DNA of 64,000 bases, taken from NCBI GenBank assembly GCA_905250115.1, contig CAJNOI010000208.1:81073-145072 (forward strand), given 5' to 3'. Shown here piece after piece: positions 10,590-20,916 of this stretch. A model generated the notes under the pieces. The model was not told the origin of the DNA and searched no databases. It saw only the letters and a list, made by a program, of their open reading frames with translations. Source of the stretch: Adineta steineri. Lineage: Eukaryota > Rotifera > Eurotatoria > Adinetida > Adinetidae. Numbering within the stretch: the stretch's first letter is position 1; every line of letters begins with the position of its first letter. The position numbers and the translations under genes are program-made.

Positions 10590-12663
10590 CAAGGATTGTT
10601 AACCATAATCAAGAATCTATAACTGAAACTCTTCAGTGATTAATTCTTTATAATATAAATTATATTTTATTGTCTCTTCAAAATGATTTATCTATTGAAA
10701 AAGTGGAATTTTACAAAAACAAAATATCCATTATTGTGTGTAGTAATGTTTCTCATTTAGTTTTAAACTTTATTTCTATTTTTTTCAATATTATAAATGA
10801 GCAAATCAAGTAGAAACGCTTTGAGTATACAAGTATAACAGAAGAAAAGTTGCTATCTTGTATATTATTCTTCTTATGATTATTAGAATATCTATGAGCA
10901 TTTATAGAATTAGAAGAATTGAAAAGGATTGGAAAAAGACAAAGAAGACGATTTTTCTTGGATATTTCCAAACTCTTACTTTTTAAAGAAAAGAACAGAA
11001 TTATGGATGAATCATTTTTTACGTAGTTGTATCAAAATAAAAATAAGTTTCTTTTTCACTTAAATTCATTCGTAAAAAATCATCTTTTAAGTTACATTTG
11101 TTAGTATAATCATTGAATAATGTTTCTATTTGTTTTCTTTCTTATGTATTCGAAGTTGATTAATCTAAAATATTTATTTCCAATTAAAATTCTAATCAAG
11201 TATTACTTTCAAGATTTGAAAATATTTTTTTTTAATTCAAGTCAACTTTTGACATTGAATGAATATCAAATTGAAAGAATTTATTATTTAACTGCATTGG
11301 TCTCTACTGGATCTCATTTCGATTCAATTAAAATTTAGGACGGCTGTTATTTACCGTGACACGTCAGTTACGCGCGCGACAGTTGCGCGCCGACACTTGC
11401 GCGCAAAAAAAAATTCTTTTCGTTCTGTTTTCGTCTGATTGAATTGGTCATATATATTAAGAGAAATAAAGATGTTCTGTTAGTGAGATTGGTTTATTAA
11501 GGAAATATATAGAAGATATCAATATTGCTTTTTGCTTCAAAATGAGATTAAAACTAAAGAAAATAAATGAGATAAAAGTATAAAGAGAAAGTATATATAT
11601 TTAATAATTTCGAAAATATAAATGTCTCTTATAAATTCAGTCCAAGGCAAAGACCATCGCACAAAATATGAAAAAATTGATCTTCGAATACGAAACATGA
11701 TCGAAGAATTTCATACTGTTTCTAGGAACGACTATTTTAAAATAGCCAGATCAGTATTTAGTTTTTGAACGAGTATATTCTTTATTTTCAATTATTGTTC
11801 ACTTAGCGTATTTGTTTGTTTATTGTAAATAAATACTATTTATCTCTGTTAATAATTTCTATCAATAGATTTTTTGAAATTAAAAACAATTTTATCATCT
11901 TTTCCTCAATTCACGCGTAAAAGTGTCAGTCAATCGTTATTTACTCGGTAGAACAAATATTTACTGATCTATCTAAAAATTCTAATATTTTGTCTGTTAT
12001 CACTCTTTTGAATTTTCTTGTTATTGGATTCCATAAAAGTCCGACTTTTGAAGAAATTGATTTGATTTTCTTTTCGAATATGGATTGTAGTCTCACACAA
12101 ATGTGTATGTTTAATACCGTTGAATTTCTTTTTATAGGAATCTATGAAAAATAAATCTTTTAACACGATTATGAAAGATGTGAACACTTAAAAAATGAAA
12201 ATAATTAGAAGAAATGATTACATTGAATTTTTCTATATAGGAAAAGTAGACATAATCTTTATATTTCGATTAGAAATAATAAATTTGAAGGATTCGTTAG
12301 AATGTGTTTGGAACTAAAATAATTTTTTAATTTATCATTATTTATCATTTGAAAAATTTGATGAGAATATCATCATCTCTTCTTAGCTATTCTTTGGTAT
12401 ACTGTCATTGAATCGAAAATATTTTTTAAAATAGAATAGTATAGGCATAAAAGAAGAAAGAAGAAAATAGAACACATGTAGTATTTCTATGATGTAACTT
12501 TCTTTTTTTTTTCTTTCCTTCTCTTTCAATTTTTGTTTGTGCCAATCTCTTCTTATTTCATATAACATAATTGTGACTATGTCCTTCGATCTCTTGAATC
12601 TCTCGAAAAAAAAGTCTTGATACTAATATAAGAGAAAAAACAAATATATTTCTATTATACATA
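10590..12663. other. Intergenic region with a CpG-rich islet
   Basis: About 2.1 kb of AT-rich sequence. The one clear feature is a short GC-rich block at 11340-11406. Small open frames at 10753-10971, 11120-11338 and 11969-12187 look random. Confidence 0.5.
11340..11406. repeat. CpG-rich islet with tandem GACA.TTGCGCGC
   Basis: Against a background of roughly 25% GC, this stretch carries ACGCGCGC and two near-identical units, GACAGTTGCGCGC and GACACTTGCGCGC, in tandem, then a poly-A run. The TTGCGCGC/GCGCGCAA words are partly self-complementary. Function unknown; it could be a regulatory cluster or the edge of a repeat. Confidence 0.6.
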
Positions 12664-13107
12664 ATGAATTGTCAATATAAACATGAACATTCTCTCGAAC
12701 AACGTCGATTTGAATCTGAACGTATTCGAAGACGTTATCCTGATCGTATTCCTGTTATTGTTCAACCATCACAATCATCATCATCTTCATCATCACTTTT
12801 ATCAACATCATTATTTCGTTCATTTTCATCCTCATCATCATCATCTTCATCATTATGTAATGAAATAATATTATCACGTCTTGAAAATGAGAAATTTCTT
12901 GTTCCATCTGAATTATCCTTTGGTCAATTTGCTTATAATATTCGACGACGTTTACGTTTACGATCAGAACAAGCATTATTTTTTTATATTGGTTCAGATG
13001 GTAAACAACCAATATTAAGTTCAACTATTGCAGTATTATATCATCAAAATAAAGATATCGATGGATTTCTATATGTTTTTTATGCTGATGAAAAAGTTTT
13101 TGGATAA
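12664..13107 (+). CDS. Atg8/GABARAP-family ubiquitin-like protein with poly-Ser insertion
   Basis: A 147-residue autophagy modifier in a single exon. It matches GABARAP along its length: N-terminal helices with E-H-S-L-E-Q-R-R and Y-P-D-R-I-P-V-I-V, then F-L-V-P-S-E-L-S-F-G-Q-F, R-R-L-R-L, A-L-F-F-Y-I and a final F-L-Y-V-F-Y-A-D-E-K-V-F-G. Two things are odd. Between VIV and FLVPSE, where GABARAP has about 15 residues, there are about 44, including two serine runs coded mostly by TCA. And the protein ends directly in Gly, so the residue normally exposed by Atg4 cleavage and joined to phosphatidylethanolamine is already terminal. A poly(A) signal AATAAA lies at 13131-13136. The family call is firm; whether it works in autophagy is inference. 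Confidence 0.9.
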   Translation: MNCQYKHEHSLEQRRFESERIRRRYPDRIPVIVQPSQSSSSSSSLLSTSLFRSFSSSSSSSSSLCNEIILSRLENEKFLVPSELSFGQFAYNIRRRLRLRSEQALFFYIGSDGKQPILSSTIAVLYHQNKDIDGFLYVFYADEKVFG

Positions 13108-14286
13108 AATATTTTTATATTCATTTTTTTAATAAAACATTCTAATCATTTCATTTTTGTATACATCAGAAAATAATAGAAGCGAAATATACATCATAAT
13201 GCAAAACATTTTCTTACAAATTTCAATTGATTTTTAGAGAATATTTTAATACATAGAAAAAGAATAACATCAAACTATTAATAAGAGATATATTATTAAA
13301 GTATATTGAACTATTGAATCCTTTCTTCATCGATGAATCAATGATTATATAGAAATTGTCTCTTTTGAAAAAAAAATATATATTTTTCTTCTTAAGTCAT
13401 GCAGAGCTCATTCAAAAAAAAAGAAGGACAGAAAAAAAATCGAATTCTTTTCAATGAAAAAAAAACGATTTGTAATTCCATTCATTTGAAACTCACTCAA
13501 AAATAAAATTCAATTGATTTCTATTGAAAAAATCATTTCTAATTCCATTCATCTAAAACTCACTTGAAAAAACAAATTCAATTCTTTCTAGAACAAGAAA
13601 AAATCATTTGAAACTCTAATCATGCAAAATTTCTATTATATACATACATTACAAATCGAAAATAAACTATCCTCAATATTCACATACAAATCAATTCTTT
13701 AGGAAAAAAATCTAATAAAATTAATTGATTATTTAGATTAATACAAGAATAAATAAAGAAAATTTACATTTTTTATTTCTAACTCCTTCTTTTTCCTTCA
13801 ACAACACTTGATTTTCATATCTATTCACAAATATCGAATAAATATTTTTTCTCGAAAAAGAAATCCAAACTTTAGTCCGGTATATTTTGTGAGATTATTT
13901 ATTGATTAAGATTTCATCATTTTTTATGTCAAATCAAGGATAAATAACTCGAAATATTATACATGACGTCTTCACTCAATATACGATTTTGATGAAATTT
14001 CTTTCAACTTTCCATTTCATATCATTATGACATGTGAGAAAAAGAATTATTTAACTGGATAAAAATAAAAATACCTTTAGACTTACAATGTATATTTATC
14101 TATAGAACGAAATAAATTAATTGAGACAACGAAAGAAAAAAATAATTTTGTTTATTTTCATCAAATCATATTAATACACACATGTACATTTTCTTTTATG
14201 AAAATTAATCTCTTCATATGAAGTTTATTTTAAAAATCAATTCTTATTTGTACATAGAAGAGAATAGTTTTTTTTCTTTAAAAAAT
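13108..14286. other. Intergenic region with a tandem repeat
   Basis: About 1.2 kb between convergent genes (Atg8 on plus, glycine-rich protein on minus). It holds a 68-nt tandem repeat at 13441-13630; otherwise plain AT-rich sequence. Confidence 0.5.
13441..13630. repeat. Tandem repeat, about 68 nt x 2.7
   Basis: Three successive units start near 13441, 13508 and 13576. Each has an ATTC(A/T)..T start, an AAAAAATCATTT-like block, TAATTCCATTCAT and AAACTCACT. The third unit is partial and more diverged. No coding frame spans it. Confidence 0.65.
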
Positions 14287-14610
14287 TTAAAAGAATCCTC
14301 CACCAAAACCACCACCACCATAACCACCTCCACCATATCCTCCTCCATAACCTCCTCCTCCTCCTCCTCCGAATCCATTATCATAACCATATCCATAAGT
14401 TGATCCAAGTCCTCCACCGAAATTTCTGTTGATATCATTATTAAGCCATTGATCAACCCCCGTTTGAAAAACACCTAAAATTAACTAAGATATTTGTATT
14501 GTTATTTAAAACTTAATAAGTTTACCATTGCCAGGAATAAAATTATTTACAAATCGATCAGCTGCATTGTCAATAAATGCATCAGCTATATTTGCACCAA
14601 AACCAGCCAT
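14287..14610 (-). CDS. Small glycine-rich protein, two exons
   Basis: Exon 1 is 14526-14610 and exon 2 is 14287-14474, joined across a 51-nt GT..AG intron in phase 1. The product is 90 residues. The first third (MAGFGANIADAFIDNAADRF) looks like an amphipathic helix without a signal peptide. After the splice come V-D-Q-W-L-N-N-D-I-N-R-N-F and then a tail of about 35 residues made of Gly and aromatic residues (G-G-Y-G-G-G-Y repeats), ending G-G-F-F. GY-rich tails occur in RNA-binding and phase-separating proteins, in cuticle proteins and in some antimicrobial peptides; there is no RRM here. Function unknown. The splice is supported by a continuous frame and an intact stop. Confidence 0.72.
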
Positions 14611-16663
14611 GACTTATTTTCTTTCTTTCTTTATGTTAAAATACAAAGGTAATTTGAATGTTTTTATAGACAAAATTTTGTTTAATCATGTATGTCCATA
14701 TAATAATAATAATATTATTATTATTCATCATAATATGGGCGTAGAAAAGAAAACGCCTTTTTCATTTCTACACCTTTATCATTCTACACATGAATGAATA
14801 AGCGATCTATTCGATATCTTTTCGTTTAAATATGATTTAATAATGAAATACAAACAAAGATTTTCTTCAATATTTAAATAGATTAAATAAAATTCATTTG
14901 ATTTCGAAGACAAAAGTAAATTGTCGAAAGTTGCAAAGATTAATTTCAATTCTATCTTCGTCAATGATTAAAGTTGTCGTAAAAATATTCTTTTCGATAA
15001 AATTCTATGAAATATTTAACAATTGATGAAGAATATTTCTCTATTGTTTCTTTGATGAAAACAAAATGAAAGTTATATCTAAACACGTGTTTTATGCAGA
15101 TTTATTCAAGATATCAAACGGTTTTTTTTGCGTTCTTTATTTTTATATAAATGATAGAAATCGATAGATGAGGATATGTGTATTCGGTTGAATACCCTCA
15201 ATCATATCCATCAAACAGAATACACAAAGTTTAAATAAAGTTTTTTTAATTCTTCTAATAAGATATACGAATTATTAATTATCTTTATCTGATTAATTTC
15301 TCTATCAAATTGAAATTGAACGCATCTTGTAGACCTTGATGAATTATGTTTACCATAAAAAAAAAGTTCGCGTACTTTGCGTGTCTATGAAAAAGAATAA
15401 TGGATTGAATAAGTTAACAAAATATAAATGTACTAGAAGATGTGAGATTAAGATAAACAGAACACTCACACTCATCTATCCACAATTATAAATCAAAAGA
15501 TTGTGGAACAAAATTATTCATGTATATTAAATATCTCAATGGATATCAATGATATTCTAATCATTGGTGACGAATAAAATATTTTTTAAATTTCGAATAA
15601 TTTCATCATTAGAATACAGAGAAATCAGAGTAATTAATAGAAAAATAAAATTGTGATATAAAGGAAAATTCTAATGATTAAATTTCTTCGAAACATGATA
15701 TTTAACTTGTAACTATGTTTTGCTAGAGTTTTATCTAATAGAAAAATATTTTAAATCTATTCAAATTTCTGTATAAATACAAAATTTTTAAATTGACAAA
15801 TCTTTATCTTTGAATAGGTAAATAATCATCATATGAGAAAATTTTTCCTAGAAATAATACAACTATAATTCTTCTATTAGTTCAACATGTCGGATGTGTA
15901 CATAGAAATGAGGAAGAACAATAATTTAATTCATAGATTGATATTTAATTCTCTTTGAATCATATATTTAAATATTATTTCTCATTGATAAAAATAACAA
16001 AAAGTAAATAATGAAATGACATTAGTTAGAAGAATATTAGTTCGATATTTGTTTAGTCAATAATATATGTGTATAGTTGATTGAATTTTGTTGTTTTATC
16101 AATGATAAATTACCTAATATAACTATCTATTTCGAATATCTGATAACATATCAATCGTGAACATCTATAATAATCTTGAAAGTGTGGATTCATGTTTTCT
16201 TCATCAAAACTCCCCATCTGATGTTTTTAAGATCTACGATTTACTGACTGTTTCAGTGAAAAAAAGACAATATAAGAGAAAAGTTTTCTCAATTTTGAAT
16301 TTATAAAAAATAATTTTTATATTTTAGAGTTTGTTTTTTAAGCTAATGAACTGTACGACCGAAACAACTATTTCAAAGGTTCCATTATCGTTTTTGGTAT
16401 AAGCAAAAAATAGACATTAGACGTCAAATGGGTGACGAAGAGTGATGAAAACTATCATTGCAATTAATTTTGTATAGGATGAGTTTGTTTTTGACATAAC
16501 TGCGTGCTCATGTCATTCACATCGAAATATGATAGAAAAGAGAAGAACAAGCCAGTGGATGTGATAGTTTTAAAAATAATTAATTAATTATTTAAAAAAA
16601 AGTAAGACGTAAAAGATGATTTAATATTTATTTGATCTTAGATAAAGAAATTGAAAGTGCGAG
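14611..16663. other. Intergenic region with small palindromes
   Basis: About 2 kb, probably a divergent promoter region. It holds an AATAAT/ATTATT palindrome at about 14701-14727 and a hairpin at about 15166-15211 with arms GATGAGGATATG and CATATCCATC. No convincing coding sequence. Confidence 0.5.
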
Positions 16664-17629
16664 ATGTCTAGTATTGTTCAAATAGCTATAGAACTATCTT
16701 TTTGGAGTCCAGTTGTACTCTTTTCTATTGGAATTCCATCAGCGTTTTTCAATACAATTATTTTTGTGGGAATAAAAACATTTCGACAATCTCCTAGTGT
16801 TTATTATGTTATTGGTCAATCATTATCTGATCTAATTGTTTTATTAATTTTACTTATTGAAAATATCTCATCAATATCCGTATCTACTTCTTCAATGACA
16901 TGTAAATTAATGCTCTTTTTTAGTCAATTAACAGTACCTTGTGCAATGAGTTTTCTTTGTCTATCAGCATTTGATCGTTGGGCATGTACTTCTCGATCAG
17001 CTCGAATACGTCAGTTAAGTTCAAATAATGTAGCTCGTCGACTCTTTCCAATTCCTTTTCTTTTTTGGTCATTGATTGATATTCCTTATCTAATTTTTTG
17101 TGATTTAATTCCACCTACATTCGATTGTTATTTCACAAATGATATTTTTGGTGAAATTGCTATTTATTTTCTTGCTCCTATTTTCTCTGTTCTTCTTCCT
17201 CTGTTCGTTTTAATAACATTTAGTATTCTCACATATCGAAATATTCATCATCATCTTATTCGAAATCATTTATCAATGTGGGAACAACAAATGACAAGAA
17301 TGATAATTATTCAAACTCTTTTAAGTATTTTCTGTACACTTCCTCAATTTATTTTTGTTATTTATTCAATAGTCACACTTAACAAACGTGCAATGAGAAG
17401 TTTTTATCAAATTTCCATTGAATTATTAATTAATCAATGTACTATTTTTATTATGGGTATTAATTTCATTTCTTCATTTTACATTTTTTTTCTCTTTTCA
17501 CCACGTCTTCGATTAACAACCAAAAAATATATGAAAAATCTATGGAATTTAAAAAATAATCAAATTATTCCAGTGAATATTACTCAGATAGTACGAAGAA
17601 AAACAGCAATCCAAACTCATCAAAGATAA
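16664..17629 (+). CDS. Rhodopsin-type GPCR, single exon (receptor 4 of cluster)
   Basis: A 321-residue, intronless seven-transmembrane protein beginning MSSIVQIAIELS, like its paralogues. TM1 holds G-I-P-S-A-F-F-N; Cys80 precedes TM3; TM3 ends A-F-D-R-W-A at 102-107 with Arg kept. The following loop has T-S-R-S-A-R-I-R, also seen as T-S-R/T-S-I in the others. The intracellular loop before TM6 contains W-E-Q-Q-M-T-R-M. TM7 reads S-S-F-Y-I-F-F-L-F-S-P-R-L-R, so NPxxY is replaced but the F-Y and the Arg-rich start of the tail are shared by the family. Ligand unknown. Confidence 0.86.
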   Translation: MSSIVQIAIELSFWSPVVLFSIGIPSAFFNTIIFVGIKTFRQSPSVYYVIGQSLSDLIVLLILLIENISSISVSTSSMTCKLMLFFSQLTVPCAMSFLCLSAFDRWACTSRSARIRQLSSNNVARRLFPIPFLFWSLIDIPYLIFCDLIPPTFDCYFTNDIFGEIAIYFLAPIFSVLLPLFVLITFSILTYRNIHHHLIRNHLSMWEQQMTRMIIIQTLLSIFCTLPQFIFVIYSIVTLNKRAMRSFYQISIELLINQCTIFIMGINFISSFYIFFLFSPRLRLTTKKYMKNLWNLKNNQIIPVNITQIVRRKTAIQTHQR

Positions 17630-18264
17630 TATTAACTCGTCTATGTAAACTAATCAAGTAAATTCAGCTTTGAAAGGAATATTCAACTACAAAATCGGAT
17701 TTTCACAACTTTTTTTTAAATAAAAATATAATGTTAATTTACTTCGTTATTTTTTCTTTTTTGTATCATTTTAAGTTAAGTCTTGTATAAATCTAGTCAT
17801 ATTGTTAAAAGCGTTATGTCATTTTCTACCGATAGAAAAATACTTCGAATTTGAAAAGGTCTCTCACCACGCTATAATATATTCTCGTCACCAAAAAATT
17901 CCATAATAAAAACAAAAAAACTCTATAATGTTGTTTTTATATTAATTACTACAAGAATTAGAGACTGCCTTATGTTCTAATTATCCTAGAAAAATGAGCA
18001 GCTTTAGTTAAAATCTTCAGTTTCTATAAAAGAATTTACGATCTTGTAACGCTGTGACACAGTTTTCGCGTAGTTTAATATCATATTTTTATTTAAACGT
18101 TCGGAAAAAAAACATTCTTACATCTTCTATTATTATTCATAGATTTAAGTGACTCGGTCGATTTAAAAAAATACTATAATAAAGTATTAAAGTTCAAAAC
18201 AACGCATTTCAACGCTTTATCTAAAGAAAAACAAAATTGAAATAGATACATTAAGATTGTGAGT
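17630..18264. other. Intergenic region
   Basis: About 630 nt of AT-rich sequence after the receptor gene; a candidate poly(A) region of T/A runs near 17705-17765. Nothing else seen. Confidence 0.45.
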
Positions 18265-18588
18265 ATGAGTGTCATATATATCACAAGGCAATATCCATCC
18301 AACCATAGCTATCGATCCATGCCGGTTTTTATTACTTTAGGATCCCTACAAACAATACAGATTGATAATGATCAAAAAGAAGAATTTAAAAATGAAATTA
18401 TAGTTTTTTTATCTACACAAAGTACAAACATAATTCAATCGTTGATTAAATATCCTATCAAAATCTGTTGTCTACTAGTAGTGAAATACTTCCAAGAAAA
18501 GACATTACAATATGTATTTGACACCAATGATATGTTTATTATTGAAAACAATGCACAAAAGAAGCAAAATAATACCAGTTTTGTATAA
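18265..18588 (+). CDS. Hypothetical small protein
   Basis: An open frame of 107 codons from the ATG at 18265 (MSVIYITRQYPSN). It has mixed composition with a mid segment of alternating hydrophobic residues and an Asn/Gln-rich end. It has no signal peptide, no recognised domain and no paralogue in the window. Its length is unusual for chance in such AT-rich DNA, but that is the only support. It converges on the TMEM45-like gene. It could be a spurious frame. Confidence 0.3.
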   Translation: MSVIYITRQYPSNHSYRSMPVFITLGSLQTIQIDNDQKEEFKNEIIVFLSTQSTNIIQSLIKYPIKICCLLVVKYFQEKTLQYVFDTNDMFIIENNAQKKQNNTSFV

Positions 18589-18753
18589 GATCAAGGAGAA
18601 AATTCAACATAAAATCGAATTAAGTCGAGAAAAGTATAACAAATATAAAAGAGTCAAGAAGCAAAGACAAACAAGACAGTGATTGTGATATGCAGAAGGA
18701 TTAAATCCCTGCAAAGTAATTTTGTTAAATAAATTGTTGAATATTTATAAATA

Positions 18754-19647
18754 TCAAATATTTGTCATTACATTCAGTTTTTCCATCTGTGTGCAGTGAT
18801 TATTGACGTTATCCTCATTATCATCATTGTTCACAAAGGGAACACGTTCATAACTAACAGAATCGATTGCTTGCAAGTTACGCTTTGACATATAATAGGC
18901 GGGCAAAGCAAATAAAATCAGAACACACATTCCAATGGCCATATGAAGAACAAAATAATAAGCGATTAACATCGAATTTCTATGTTCATCAGGATCTTTT
19001 GTATCTTCATAATGAGCATGAAATGGACTGTAGAGAAAGAAACCGACTGTATAGAACCAGGAACCTTGTAAAAATGTGCAGTAAGCTCGCATCAATGTAG
19101 CATAAATCTGCTTTTCACGTTGAATTATTTCAAAAGTACCACAGATAATTGAAGCACAAATGGCAAGCGCAAGAAAAACGTGAAGTTGAACTTCGATCGG
19201 AGATCGACCATGACCATGAAAGTAGAATGATATTGCTTCTGCAGCAAAGGCTACGTTAACGGCGACAATACTCAAATGTTCCGGAATGGGAACTCGACAA
19301 TGAATAAGAAGATCAATAATACCAACAAGAAAAAACATCATATACGTAGCAATATGTTGATAACTATTTGCACCCATATAGAATGATATGTGACCATCTC
19401 TATGATGGAATCCGATACTTAATTCAGTTGCAATACCAAAACCTGTGCTAATGATAATAAAAAGAGCTTCTATCGGTAATGCAGCCACTCGTCGTCCGCA
19501 ACATTGCAGTGGAAAAGTCAGAGAAACGTGGTAAGATTGTTTACGTTGTCGGCAGACGAAATAACGTAACCATGCTGAATAAGTCCACCAGAAACTTAAT
19601 ATGAGAAAAATAGTACCTGGAATGAGATGTCCTGCAAAAGTTCCCAT
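18754..19647 (-). CDS. TMEM45-family membrane protein (DUF716)
   Basis: A 297-residue, single-exon protein with about seven hydrophobic segments. The start, M-G-T-F-A-G-H-L-I-P-G-T-I-F-L, is the DUF716 signature (F-x-G-H-x-x-P-G). Internal family features are Q-H-I-A-T-Y-M-M-F-F, F-Y-F-H-G-H-G-R-S-P-I-E-V-Q-L-H near residues 140-155, and L-Q-G-S-W-F-Y-T-V-G-F-F-L-Y near 195-210. The C-terminal 40 residues are hydrophilic and acidic, as in TMEM45A/B. TMEM45 proteins are multi-pass membrane proteins of the secretory system whose biochemical activity is not settled. The length is close to that of vertebrate members (about 275). The local GC content is clearly higher than in the flanks. Confidence 0.88.
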   Translation of the reverse strand: MGTFAGHLIPGTIFLILSFWWTYSAWLRYFVCRQRKQSYHVSLTFPLQCCGRRVAALPIEALFIIISTGFGIATELSIGFHHRDGHISFYMGANSYQHIATYMMFFLVGIIDLLIHCRVPIPEHLSIVAVNVAFAAEAISFYFHGHGRSPIEVQLHVFLALAICASIICGTFEIIQREKQIYATLMRAYCTFLQGSWFYTVGFFLYSPFHAHYEDTKDPDEHRNSMLIAYYFVLHMAIGMCVLILFALPAYYMSKRNLQAIDSVSYERVPFVNNDDNEDNVNNHCTQMEKLNVMTNI

Positions 19648-20916
19648 CTTATCAAAATAGAAATGCCGTAAAAATTGATGTGTTCACTCTTATAAACGCT
19701 AATAAAATATACTAACTTTCACTTTTACTTTGAATACACAGTACGGGAAGAAAAAAAAAGAAAAAAAAAGAAATAATATTGTCGTTACTCAGCGCAACTC
19801 AAACAATGTCGTCCTATTCAACCATCATACCGATGTACGAACGAGTAAAAAGTTACGTATTCTACCGTCTATTTTTTAGACATTACTTTTTATGGGACTA
19901 AATTTTGATTCACAAGTATACAAATAAAGAAGAACAGAAAGAAAGAAAAGAAATGTATAAGAGGAAATAAAGAACCACGAGAAAATGATAGAAACCTAAT
20001 AATGAGTATATTTATATATATATATATACCATATAATCATTTAAATTAAAGAGAAGACATATTTATAGAATATATAATTATCAAGATTCATATGTACAGC
20101 TCGAAAAAATATATTACGTTGAAAGTTAGTGACATCTGCTGTTTTCTTAATAGAAAATGCATTAGTAATAATTTACTTGAAAACCAAGGAAAATCATGAC
20201 GAGAGAGAAGGATGTGAGTGTGAGATAAAGGGCATATCAACATTCACATTCACATCAATTATCTATGCCATTGCTGTTATTTTGATGGAAGATGATAATA
20301 ATATCGACAAGAAATCCATTCATATCATCAAATCAATCAATCTGTGAATATCTATCTATTAAATCCGAAAAATTATATTATTCATGTTGATGCATTAGCG
20401 CTGTTGTTATTTTTTCAATTTGTCGAACTTGCAATCGTGATCATTGTACTCTCAATCTATATTCCAAATGATTATTATTAAGATTAATAGTCGTTATTAT
20501 TTAACTGTGTTTCAAAATTTCAAATCAATATCGATTAGTCTTGCTCAACGATGAGTTCTACATATGTGAGTGTAGACAGAGGAATATTATAGTAAATGTT
20601 TTCTATCAGATCATAAAATGACTTTTTATCTATCAAGATAATATGTACTGTGAGAACGATGAAACATGTTTACATGATCAACTCATGTATATATCAATTA
20701 TTTCTTCAATCATCGATCTTAGTTTTATGCTAAAGACATTGGTTTGACTTTATAGAATTTATTACGTTATGAAATTCGGTATAATAACACATAAAATCAA
20801 TAGTGGAAAGCTTGAATAAATAGAAAAATGCTTTTTGTTCTTCTGTTATTTTTAATTAATACTTTCATGAAAAACGAAGTAAGCATATTTACAGGTGGCA
20901 GAGAAAAGCAAATAGT
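19648..20916. other. Intergenic region
   Basis: About 1.3 kb. It contains a short TA microsatellite near 20011-20030 and a GTGAGTGTGAG ... CATTCACATTCACATC inverted pair at about 20209-20256, a weak member of the GTGGGTGTG palindrome family. No coding sequence recognised. Confidence 0.5.

Noticed and set aside
12683..13024. Open frames in other phases and on the minus strand over the Atg8 gene (His-rich and Met-rich)
   Set aside because: They are shadows of the TCA serine repeats; the Atg8 frame has clear homology.
14218..14474. Ser/Thr-rich plus-strand frame and Met/Glu-rich minus-strand frame
   Set aside because: Both are frame shadows of the Gly-rich tail of the spliced minus-strand gene.
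18867..19100. 77-codon plus-strand frame opposite the TMEM45-like gene
   Set aside because: Antisense shadow of a well conserved membrane protein.
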